From positions 1-12,786 of the forward strand of contig JALRHB010000013.1 of the NCBI GenBank assembly GCA_023253245.1: a stretch of 12,786 nt of DNA, written 5' to 3'. The position numbers and the translations under genes were made by a program. This DNA comes from Polynucleobacter sp. GTDB lineage: Bacteria; Pseudomonadota; Gammaproteobacteria; Burkholderiales; Burkholderiaceae. Positions 6,952-12,786 of the stretch are shown piece by piece. Every line of letters starts with the position of its first letter. Position 1 is the stretch's first letter. Below the pieces are notes generated by a model. It worked only from the letters and a program-made list of their open reading frames with translations, was not told where the DNA came from and ran no database searches.

Positions 6952-7611
6952 TTATTGGGCTTCTAACGCTTTACGTAGATATTCGGAGACATTGTCCTGA
7001 CGAAGCATCCATTGCTTATAGTCAGATGGCACTTGGCTGATCAACTCTCCCTTGTGTTTACCAAAAGGCATTATCTTTGGAATGCGCGCTTGTTCTGAGA
7101 ATTGCCATAAGGCATCTAAAGAATTGGGCTGTAAGCACTCAATAATTTTTCCTAAGATCTTTGAGCAAATCCAGACATCGGCTAAAGCGCTATGTGCATC
7201 ACGCAATTGTTCTCTAGCGGTCGCTCTTTCAAAGAAATAGAGCAGAGCGCTTTGGGTATGACTATCTAAGTCAGGCCAAAGGCTGCGAGCCAATGCCAAG
7301 GTGCAAATGCGTTTGACATCAGGTTTGCCAATAGCTTCCCAGTCAAAATCAACGCTGTGCCCAATGATGTACTTGGTACCCGCAGGCAATCTAAATGAAG
7401 TACTCGCAGGGCAATTAACTAGCTCTTCATCCATGATGTGGTGAGTTGCAAGAGCACCCAAGCTGATTGGTTTACCTGGGTTATAGCGTTGCACCCAAGG
7501 ATTTCCAACCGAAAGGGGGTTAATAGAGGTGACATCTAATGAAGCCGCTTCAATAATTACCGCATCCGTCTTATCGGTAGCTTCTACATCAAAAATAATG
7601 GCTTGGGGCAT
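6952..7611 (-). CDS. exoX: ExoX-like DEDDh 3'-5' exonuclease
   Basis: A 219-residue DnaQ-superfamily exonuclease resembling E. coli exodeoxyribonuclease X (220 residues), which removes nucleotides from DNA 3' ends in repair and mismatch correction. Acidic and histidine residues of the DEDDh site are D8 and E10 in IIFDVEAT, D90 in HSVDFDW, and H140/D145 in DAHSALADV. Other shared stretches are RPISP-like KPISLGALATHHI, and ICTLALARSLWPDL against ICTMKLARRLWPG. The C-terminal MPFGKHKGELISQVPSDYKQWML segment (from 181) matches the FGKYRGK end of ExoX. I chose ATG at 7611 because the exonuclease fold begins at once and the length matches ExoX, although no clear Shine-Dalgarno precedes it. GTG at 7710 would add 33 residues without a known counterpart. 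The separate proofreading subunit DnaQ is less likely, given the C-terminal segment. Confidence 0.85.
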   Translation of the reverse strand: MPQAIIFDVEATDKTDAVIIEAASLDVTSINPLSVGNPWVQRYNPGKPISLGALATHHIMDEELVNCPASTSFRLPAGTKYIIGHSVDFDWEAIGKPDVKRICTLALARSLWPDLDSHTQSALLYFFERATAREQLRDAHSALADVWICSKILGKIIECLQPNSLDALWQFSEQARIPKIMPFGKHKGELISQVPSDYKQWMLRQDNVSEYLRKALEAQ

Positions 7612-7728
7612 GGAGAATTGGTATGTAAAAGAATTAAAAATAACACGATCTTGCGAAGAAACCGCAATTAATAAGTTGCGCTTTCTATTCTCTTCCTGCG
7701 CTTGAATCACCGCGATTGCCTTGGCAAC

Positions 7729-7901
7729 TTATTCTCCAGGATCTACGCCAAATTTTTTACTTTGGAGATCGGCCTTGTAGGTTTCTATTTGATATTCCCA
7801 TAGGCATTTACAGCTATCTAAGATTCAGCTTGAGGTTTGAGTTGTTCTCATTTTGACAATTCTTTGGATGATTTGGGGAGTCTGCGGATTTTGAGAATAT
7901 C
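7729..7901 (-). pseudogene. Possible decayed small ORF between ffs and exoX
   Basis: On the minus strand, 7824-7729 reads as 31 protein-like codons ending in TAA (WEYQIETYKADLQSKKFG near the middle, VDPGE at the end). This frame has no ATG, GTG, TTG or CTG after the in-frame TGA at 7827-7825. Eight codons before the TGA is an ATG (7851) giving MRTTQTSS. A second frame (7901-7851) reads DILKIRRLPKSSKELSK and then stops. Together this looks like one small protein interrupted by a stop and a frameshift, or by sequencing errors. It lies between ffs and exoX in the same direction. I do not recognise the family. Chance coding-like sequence remains possible. Confidence 0.3.
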
Positions 7902-7919
7902 CTAAATCCAGAGGAAGGT

Positions 7920-8016
7920 GGACGAGCCAGACCCCCGGCACTGACAGAATTGGGTTTGGCTGCTTCGTTCCCGACCTGACCAGGTTATCCAAACCGCCAT
8001 GCGGGGAGGCCCGTCC
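7920..8016 (-). ncRNA. ffs: 4.5S / small SRP RNA
   Basis: The minus strand gives a 97-base RNA whose ends pair (GGACGGGCC at the 5' end with GGCTCGTCC at the 3' end). Its apical part is the universal SRP domain: GGTCAGG, then TCG-GGAA-CGA, then AGCAGCC, with the GGAA tetraloop and the asymmetric AGCA internal-loop side that binds Ffh. With Ffh it forms the bacterial signal recognition particle that delivers nascent membrane proteins to FtsY. Placement next to dnaX, facing away from it, is common in betaproteobacteria. Exact ends are set by the closing helix. No T-rich terminator follows the 3' end, so the RNA may be released by processing. Confidence 0.95.
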
Positions 8017-8022
8017 AATTCC

Positions 8023-8028
8023 ATTTTA
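8023..8028 (-). promoter_or_regulatory. Predicted -10 element of ffs
   Basis: Read on the minus strand, 8028-8023 is TAAAAT, six bases before the predicted first base of the SRP RNA at 8016, as expected for a sigma-70 promoter. The -35 position falls on or just inside the dnaX start codon and has no good match. Confidence 0.55.
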
Positions 8029-8034
8029 GCTTGT

Positions 8035-8040
8035 TAGAAT
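8035..8040 (+). promoter_or_regulatory. Predicted -10 element of the dnaX operon
   Basis: TAGAAT lies seven bases before the dnaX ATG, so transcription would start at about the ATG. No Shine-Dalgarno sequence is present between it and the ATG. Its -35 position lies inside the 5' end of ffs and is a poor match, so a regulator or a weak promoter is possible. Confidence 0.45.
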
Positions 8041-8047
8041 GTAGTAC

Positions 8048-9724
8048 ATGACTTCATTGGCCTTAGCCCGTTCGTGGCGCCCTAAAACTTTCTCCCAATT
8101 GGTAGGACAAGACCATGTGGTCAAGGCCTTAACCCATGCTTTGGATCAGGGTCGCTTACATCATGCTTGGCTTTTTACAGGCACTCGAGGAGTGGGTAAA
8201 ACTACTATCGCCCGAATTATGGCCAAAGCTCTTAATTGCACAGGAGTAGATGGTGCGGGCAAGATGACTTCAGAGCCTTGCGGAAAATGCCCAGCCTGCC
8301 TAGAAATCGATGCTGGGCGCTTTGTTGACTATATTGAGATGGATGCTGCGAGTAATCGCGGTGTAGATGATATTGCCGCTTTATTGGAAAAAGCGGCCTA
8401 TGCACCAAGCAATGCGCGTTACAAGGTCTACATGATTGACGAGGTGCACATGCTCACAAATCATGCTTTTAATGCCATGCTCAAAACATTGGAAGAGCCG
8501 CCAGAGCACGTTAAATTTATTCTAGCGACAACAGATCCTCAAAAGATCCCTGTCACCATTTTGTCTCGTTGCTTGCAGTTCAACCTCAAGCAAATGCCGG
8601 TACCGCTCATTGTTGAGCACTTAGAGAAGGTACTCGCTGCTGAAAATGTGGAATATGAGACTAATGCTTTGAGGGTTCTAGCTAAAGCAGCCCAAGGCTC
8701 GATGCGTGATGCCTTATCTCTTACTGACCAAGCAATTGCTTATGCTGCCGGAAAAGTAACAGAAGAGTCTGTACGTGGCATGCTGGGCACATTGGATGAT
8801 GCCTATCTCATTCGGATTTTGGATGCCCTAATTACTAAAGATGGCGCTACCTTGTTATCCATTTCAAATGAGATGGGTGAGCGCAGTATGTCCTTCTCCT
8901 TAGCGCTCGCTGATCTATCTAGCCTCATACAAAAGATTGCTGCTGCGCAAATCGTCCCTGAATCTGTTTTAGACGATTGGCCTGAAGCCGGTGAAATTCG
9001 TCGCCTGGCTAGCGCACTGACTAAAGAAGAAGTGCAACTCTTTTATCAAATTAGCATTACTAGCCGCCCTGATTTATCACTAGCGCCTGATGAGCAAACT
9101 GGCTTTGCCATGACGCTTTTGCGGATGTTGGCCTTTCGTCCAGGAGGCGATGCCGTTAATGCAGGAGGCAATGGCGCCCCTCCGGTAGCTAATGTACCTA
9201 GACCAGTGAATGCCTCAGGATCTACTCCAGCACCATCAGTGGCGCGCAACTCTACTTCTGCTCCTTCGGCCCCAAGTTCTTCTACAGCACCAGCCTCTAA
9301 GGCTGCGCCATCGGCAACATCAGCCACTGCCAGTGCAGCAGATTGCCCAGATTGGCATGCCTTGATGCGCCAGCTCCCTGTAAAGGGTTTAGTGCAGCAA
9401 TTAGCTTTTCAGACGGAATTGCAAGATTGGAATGATTCGGCAACGGGCGTGCGCGCAAGCATTGTTACGCCTATGCCACAACTAGCATCCGAAGCTTCTG
9501 TAGCCCGCTTAGCAGATGCTCTGAGTGCTCACTTTGGCAAACCTGTGAAACTCCTCATTGAAAAAGGTGAAGTAGAGGGTAAAACAGTAGCCAAAGTCGA
9601 TGCGCAAATTCATCAAGAGAAAAGACAAAACGCAGAGCAGTTAATCGCGCAAGATCCATTTATTTTGCAATTAGAAAAAGAGTTTGGTGCCAAAGTGGTT
9701 GGCGGCTCAGTCAAGCCTCTGTAA
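8048..9724 (+). CDS. dnaX: DNA polymerase III subunit gamma/tau
   Basis: This 558-residue AAA+ clamp-loader subunit loads the beta sliding clamp, and its tau form links leading- and lagging-strand polymerases. Seen: the LARSWRPKTFSQLVGQ start typical of DnaX, Walker A GTRGVGKT (45-52), four zinc-module cysteines C64, C78, C81 and C84, Walker B/DEVH at 131-134, TTDPQK (161 on), and SRC with its arginine finger near 174. Residues about 370-430 form a linker rich in Ala, Pro and Ser, followed by the tau C-terminal domain ending near GGSVKPL. It is shorter than E. coli tau (643), mostly in the linker. The E. coli-type A-AAA-AAG frameshift site is absent, so a gamma form made by that route is not predicted. 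It begins the dnaX-ebfC-recR operon. Confidence 0.97.
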   Translation: MTSLALARSWRPKTFSQLVGQDHVVKALTHALDQGRLHHAWLFTGTRGVGKTTIARIMAKALNCTGVDGAGKMTSEPCGKCPACLEIDAGRFVDYIEMDAASNRGVDDIAALLEKAAYAPSNARYKVYMIDEVHMLTNHAFNAMLKTLEEPPEHVKFILATTDPQKIPVTILSRCLQFNLKQMPVPLIVEHLEKVLAAENVEYETNALRVLAKAAQGSMRDALSLTDQAIAYAAGKVTEESVRGMLGTLDDAYLIRILDALITKDGATLLSISNEMGERSMSFSLALADLSSLIQKIAAAQIVPESVLDDWPEAGEIRRLASALTKEEVQLFYQISITSRPDLSLAPDEQTGFAMTLLRMLAFRPGGDAVNAGGNGAPPVANVPRPVNASGSTPAPSVARNSTSAPSAPSSSTAPASKAAPSATSATASAADCPDWHALMRQLPVKGLVQQLAFQTELQDWNDSATGVRASIVTPMPQLASEASVARLADALSAHFGKPVKLLIEKGEVEGKTVAKVDAQIHQEKRQNAEQLIAQDPFILQLEKEFGAKVVGGSVKPL

Positions 9725-9781
9725 TTGATAACCATACACTCTCATTAATTAATCAACACGTATTCATAAGGAAATAAAGCA

Positions 9782-10105
9782 ATGATGAAAGGCGGCCTTG
9801 CTGGCTTAATGAAACAAGCCCAGCAGATGCAAGAGAAGATGAAGCTAGCGCAAGAGCAGTTAGCGGCCTTAGAAGTAACGGGTCAAGCTGCTGGCGGACT
9901 AGTAAAAGTTAGCATCTCTGGCAAATATGAAATGAAGCGGGTGCACATTGATCCAAGCGCGATGGATGACCGTGAAATGCTAGAAGACTTATTAGTGACT
10001 GCCTATACAGAAGCTTTTAAACAAGTAGAAGCAGCAAGTGCTCAAGTAATGTCCGGAGCGACCGCTGGCATGCCCATGCCCCCTGGCTTTAAGTTACCGT
10101 TTTAA
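9782..10105 (+). CDS. ebfC: YbaB/EbfC family nucleoid-associated protein
   Basis: This 107-residue protein of the YbaB/EbfC family forms dimers that bind DNA and influence nucleoid structure. Family features are the GGLAGLMKQAQQMQEKM helix at the N-terminus, a central beta region around GLVKVSISGKYEMKRVHIDPS, LLVTAYTEAFKQV, and a short glycine/methionine/proline tail (AGMPMPPGFKLPF). Length is typical. AAGGAA at 9768-9773 lies eight bases before ATG 9782 and eleven before the adjacent ATG at 9785, so the first is preferred. The gene sits 57 bases after dnaX and 20 before recR, the standard arrangement in proteobacteria, where it is co-transcribed with recR. Confidence 0.96.
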   Translation: MMKGGLAGLMKQAQQMQEKMKLAQEQLAALEVTGQAAGGLVKVSISGKYEMKRVHIDPSAMDDREMLEDLLVTAYTEAFKQVEAASAQVMSGATAGMPMPPGFKLPF

Positions 10106-10125
10106 TTCTCGAAAAGTAAGCAGTC

Positions 10126-10740
10126 ATGGCTCGCCAGGAAGCTCCGCAAGACTCACTCGGTCGATTGATTGAGGCATTACGCGTATTACCTGGCGTTGGT
10201 CCAAAATCGGCCCAGCGTATGGCCTTTTATTTGTTACAGCATGATCGTAATGGTGCAGCGCTCCTAGCGCAATCTTTAGGTGAAGCAGTTGAGAGGGTAG
10301 GGCATTGCGCTCGTTGTAATACCTTTTCAGAGACTCAAATCTGTGGCACCTGTAGTGATGGTCGCCGTGATCCTTCGCTACTGTGTATCGTAGAAACCCC
10401 CGCAGACCAAGTCATGGTTGAGCAAACTTTGAGCTTTAAAGGAAATTATTTTGTTTTAATGGGGCGCATCTCACCACTTGATGGCATGGGCCCAAATGAG
10501 ATTCATTTTGATCGCTTGCTTAGTCGTATTGAAGAACCAGATACTGGTGTACCAGTTAGAGAAGTAGTGCTTGCGACTAACTTCACAAGTGAAGGTGAGG
10601 CAACAGCCCATTACATTGGTGAGGTGCTTAAAGCCAAGGGTATTAAAGTCACCAGAATAGCCAGAGGTATACCAGTGGGTGGTGAGCTTGAGTACGTTGA
10701 TGCTGGAACCTTAGCCAGAGCGCTGATGGATCGTCGCTAA
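10126..10740 (+). CDS. recR: Recombination protein RecR
   Basis: This 204-residue protein is close to E. coli RecR (201). RecR rings work with RecO and RecF to load RecA on single-strand gaps coated with SSB. Seen in order: a helix-hairpin-helix LRVLPGVGPKSAQR (18-31), a four-cysteine zinc finger C61, C64, C73 and C76, a Toprim domain from about residue 85 (LCIVETPADQ, ATNFTSEGEAT), and the C-terminal ARGIPVGGELEYVDAGTL segment used for ring formation. The Shine-Dalgarno match before ATG 10126 is weak, and the 20-base gap from ebfC suggests translation follows from the upstream gene. It is the last gene of the operon, and no clear intrinsic terminator follows. Confidence 0.97.
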   Translation: MARQEAPQDSLGRLIEALRVLPGVGPKSAQRMAFYLLQHDRNGAALLAQSLGEAVERVGHCARCNTFSETQICGTCSDGRRDPSLLCIVETPADQVMVEQTLSFKGNYFVLMGRISPLDGMGPNEIHFDRLLSRIEEPDTGVPVREVVLATNFTSEGEATAHYIGEVLKAKGIKVTRIARGIPVGGELEYVDAGTLARALMDRR

Positions 10741-11021
10741 GCTCGTTATATTCTGTCAATCTTGATCGAGCCAAACTAGTATTGATGGGTTATGGGGTTC
10801 ATGAAAATTTCTATCGTGATCTTAAACGCTAGTATTTAGGATGCTTGAAGCGAATGAGTAGTCACAAATTCGACATAAATTCTAGGTAAATTAGGCTGTT
10901 TTAGCGATAATTTGGCCTGCGCTAATTGAGTAAATCCTCAAGTGCGCCTTCTGCAATTGCGTTTTATATCTTGCCTCAGGTCTTAGAGAGGCTTTCGCTA
11001 TCAACTGTTGTGAGAATTTCA
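10741..11021. other. Intergenic region between recR and the porin gene
   Basis: About 280 AT-rich bases with no supported gene. It holds a 6-bp inverted repeat TTAGCG (10901-10906) / CGCTAA (10920-10925) around a 13-base loop, about 95 bases before the porin start and possibly an operator. GATAAT at 10906-10911 could be a -10 element, but no matching -35 is seen. GCTCG/CGAGC (10741-10745 / 10767-10771) could pair after recR, but with a 21-base loop and no T-tract it is not a convincing terminator. Confidence 0.4.
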
Positions 11022-12443
11022 ATGCTCCGCAAGCATTATTTATCTTTCCTATTAGGCCTACTTGGCGCATGTGTGTGCTTATATGCGCACGCCCAAAAAG
11101 CTGGCTCTGGATCGGATCAAATTGCGAGTTTTGCTGCACCCATTGATAATTTTCCGACAGAAGGAGTGCTCTTTGGTTTACCAGTCAATATTCATGGTCA
11201 AACCACCTATATCAATCAGCGTTACAACAATTTCACTTCATCCTATTCTGGGCAGAACAGTCTAGATGCGCTCAAGTCTATGAGTTACACCTGGTCTGGC
11301 ACTTTGTTCATGGGCGCACGGCTTGCGCCTAATACTGATGTGTATTTCAATCCCGAAGTCGTATCTGGCGTAGCGTTTTCTGATCTCTCAGGTTTGGGTG
11401 GTTTTACCAATGGTGAGGCAACCAAAGCAAGTGGGGTGCCGGCTAAGTTCTATTCTGCAAGAGCTTTCATTCGTCAAACGATTAATCAAGAGGGCTCTAA
11501 AGTTGTTTTGGAGAATGAAGCCAATCAAATTACCCAAACTGTAAGTAGTAATCGCGTAGTGCTTACGGGAGGGCAATTTTCTACTCTCGATATTTTTGAT
11601 GACAGTCGTTATGCCAAAGATCCTCGTATTCAGTTTATGAACTGGGGCAATATGACTTATCTTGCCTATGACTATGCGGCCGATGCTCGTGGTTATAGCT
11701 GGGGCTTAGCCGGAGAGTGGTATCTGGGTAATTGGGTATTTCGTGCCTCGAGGATGCTGGCACCAAAAACACCCAATGGCCGTGATTTGAATTGGCAGAT
11801 CTTTAATACCTATGGTGATCAGGTAGAGATAGAGCGCCAGCACAATATTGCCGATCTGCCTGGTAAGGTCAGCATCTTGGCTTATCGCAACAAAATGACC
11901 TTGGCACGCTTTACGGATGCCACTAACTACATCAACCAAGACCCAGTCGCTCGTCAGGGAACTCAAGCCATTAATAATGTCCGTAACAATATGCAGTACA
12001 AAACTGGGGTAGGTATTCATGGGGAGCAGGCGCTTACCAAAGATCTCGGAATCTATGGTCGTGCATTTACCTCCGATGGCCAAACTGAAACAATGTCTTT
12101 TACTGAGGCAGATAACTCCATCTCGATTGGTATGGGAATGAACGGGACTAGTTGGCAGCGACCTAAAGATAGTATTGGCTTATCGTTAATGCGAAACGGT
12201 TTATCGAGTTACCGCCGCTCCTACTTGCAGGCGGGTGGGGTGTCTTACTTCATCGGCGATTACGCCAGCCCAAGCCAAACCATTTCCTATTCGCCAGAGC
12301 GCATTGGCGAACTTTACTACAACGCTACGGTGATTAAAAACGTTCTCGCAGGCTTCAATTTTCAGCACATTATTAACCCCGCATATAACTCTGCCCGTGG
12401 CCCAGTAAACATCCTATCGTTTAGGCTACACGCTGAGTTTTAA
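11022..12443 (+). CDS. OprB-type carbohydrate porin, outer membrane
   Basis: This 473-residue exported beta-barrel resembles the OprB family of carbohydrate-selective porins. ATG 11022 is chosen because it gives a typical signal peptide: MLRK, a hydrophobic stretch 6-21, and AHA-QK cleavage after residue 24. In-frame starts further upstream (TTG 10926, GTG 11010) would put extra residues before the signal. The mature protein has alternating aromatic and polar strands, an RDLNWQIF segment, LSLMRNGLSSYRR, YSPERIGELYYNATV, and a final strand ending in phenylalanine (FRLHAEF), the usual outer-membrane insertion signal. The Shine-Dalgarno match is weak (TGAG, 11011-11014). It is a single gene, and the substrate cannot be told from sequence. 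Confidence 0.83.
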   Translation: MLRKHYLSFLLGLLGACVCLYAHAQKAGSGSDQIASFAAPIDNFPTEGVLFGLPVNIHGQTTYINQRYNNFTSSYSGQNSLDALKSMSYTWSGTLFMGARLAPNTDVYFNPEVVSGVAFSDLSGLGGFTNGEATKASGVPAKFYSARAFIRQTINQEGSKVVLENEANQITQTVSSNRVVLTGGQFSTLDIFDDSRYAKDPRIQFMNWGNMTYLAYDYAADARGYSWGLAGEWYLGNWVFRASRMLAPKTPNGRDLNWQIFNTYGDQVEIERQHNIADLPGKVSILAYRNKMTLARFTDATNYINQDPVARQGTQAINNVRNNMQYKTGVGIHGEQALTKDLGIYGRAFTSDGQTETMSFTEADNSISIGMGMNGTSWQRPKDSIGLSLMRNGLSSYRRSYLQAGGVSYFIGDYASPSQTISYSPERIGELYYNATVIKNVLAGFNFQHIINPAYNSARGPVNILSFRLHAEF

Positions 12444-12529
12444 AGCTTTTGGTGGGGGTCTAATCGTTATCTTCTTTAGAATCAATTGTTTAGAGGCGAT
12501 AAATTACTAGATTCTTGGTATTAAAGTCA

Positions 12530-12535
12530 TATAAT
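12530..12535 (+). promoter_or_regulatory. Consensus -10 element upstream of the last gene
   Basis: A perfect TATAAT lies 42 bases before ATG 12577 in the 133-base AT-rich gap after the porin gene. No good -35 hexamer is seen at 16-18 bases. Transcription would start near 12542, just before a run of C residues that can pair in a short CCCT/AGGG hairpin. Confidence 0.45.
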
Positions 12536-12576
12536 CCTCAAACCCCCCTGTAAGCATAGGGAAATTAAGCTTCAGG

Positions 12577-12786
12577 ATGATGAAAATAGCATTTATTAAA
12601 TGTGTCGAGGCAATCGATTTGGCTAATAGTCAAGCGAAAGTGAATCAGTGCTCTATTGCGCTCACCCGCTCTTTAATGCGAGCGGTTTTTGCTTTTGCTG
12701 CATCGGCGTTTACTCTTCCGCTTAACGCGCAAACAGGTTCTCCCAACTCTCTTGGTCCAGCAACGGTGACCGTGCAGGGCGGTGAG
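12577..12786 (+). CDS. Partial gene for a probably exported protein, unknown
   Basis: Seventy codons are open to the window end. The product starts MMKIAFIKCVEAIDLANSQ. A typical signal peptide appears only from residue 34: MRAVFAFAASAF, then TLPLNAQ, with likely cleavage after NAQ or nearby. The following GPATVTVQGGE is compatible with the N-terminus of an outer-membrane protein, perhaps a TonB box (TVTV), but too little is visible for a family call. The start is uncertain. ATG 12577 and 12580 are next to AGG (12574-12576), which is too close for a normal ribosome binding site. ATG 12676 gives a cleaner signal peptide but lacks a Shine-Dalgarno and sits in a hairpin loop. Confidence 0.55.
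   Translation, partial: MMKIAFIKCVEAIDLANSQAKVNQCSIALTRSLMRAVFAFAASAFTLPLNAQTGSPNSLGPATVTVQGGE
12666..12690 (+). terminator. Terminator-like hairpin inside the last ORF
   Basis: CCGCTC (12666-12671) pairs with GAGCGG (12680-12685) around an 8-base loop and is followed by TTTTT. In form it is a Rho-independent terminator, but it lies 89 bases inside the open frame and about 125 bases after the predicted transcription start, so it may be a conditional attenuator. The loop contains an in-frame ATG (12676). Confidence 0.4.

Noticed and set aside
7612..7710. N-terminal extension of exoX from GTG 7710
   Set aside because: It has an AGGAAG but this lies inside the extension. The exonuclease fold starts at ATG 7611 and that length matches ExoX.
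7740..7770. Imperfect hairpin GATCT-CCAAA / TTTGG-AGATC as a terminator
   Set aside because: It has a 3-base bulge and no T-tract on the minus strand after the stem, and it overlaps the protein-like codons of the broken ORF.
8385..9685. Programmed frameshift site in dnaX
   Set aside because: Only runs of five A are found (for example GAAAAAG). The A-AAA-AAG heptamer and a following hairpin at the domain boundary are absent.
10801..10839. Tiny ORF MKISIVILNASI
   Set aside because: Only 12 codons, with no ribosome binding site and no context to support translation.
10926..11021. Porin start at TTG 10926
   Set aside because: It would place 32 residues before a clear signal peptide that begins at ATG 11022.
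11706..12083. 125-codon minus-strand open frame inside the porin gene
   Set aside because: It is antisense to a clear porin coding frame, and its peptide shows no motif or ribosome binding site.
1..12786. Mobile elements, CRISPR arrays, tRNAs or prophage genes
   Set aside because: No transposase or integrase frames, regularly spaced repeats, tRNA-like cloverleaf sequence or target-site duplications were seen.

Overview
The window looks like chromosomal DNA from a free-living betaproteobacterium of the order Burkholderiales, most likely Polynucleobacter or a close freshwater relative. This is inferred from the gene set (AddAB rather than RecBCD, a short SRP RNA divergent from dnaX, the dnaX-ebfC-recR operon, an OprB-type porin) and from moderate GC content judged by eye. 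No database search was possible. No phage, insertion sequence, CRISPR array or tRNA was seen.

Layout. (1) Positions 1-3691: the tail of an AddB-like nuclease/helicase subunit, overlapped by a complete AddA-like helicase-nuclease and closed by an intrinsic terminator. (2) 3713-5884: an SOS unit. A near-consensus LexA box sits in a promoter directly before umuD, which overlaps umuC by four bases. Two small ORFs with good ribosome binding sites follow; the second encodes a 44-residue single-span membrane protein. A strong 12-bp hairpin follows at 5916-5947. (3) 6021-6942: a YqhA-type (UPF0114) membrane protein and a YkgJ-type cysteine-cluster protein. (4) 6952-8016 on the minus strand: an ExoX-like 3'-5' exonuclease, what looks like a decayed small ORF, and the 4.5S/SRP RNA gene ffs. 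(5) 8048-10740: the replication/repair operon dnaX-ebfC-recR, whose promoter overlaps the divergent ffs promoter in a 31-bp gap. (6) 11022-12443: an OprB-type carbohydrate porin with signal peptide. (7) 12577-12786: the start of a probably exported protein that runs off the window, with a terminator-like hairpin inside its 5' end.

Most of the window serves DNA repair and replication. AddAB resects double-strand breaks for RecA loading, RecR acts with RecF/RecO at gaps, UmuD'2C (Pol V) performs SOS translesion synthesis, DnaX is the clamp-loader and polymerase organiser, and ExoX-type enzymes trim DNA 3' ends. The parts worth a second look are the small SOS-linked membrane ORF, three genes (umuD, yqhA, dnaX) with a -10-like hexamer only 6-7 bases before the start codon and so possibly leaderless, the broken ORF between ffs and exoX, and the hairpin in the last ORF.
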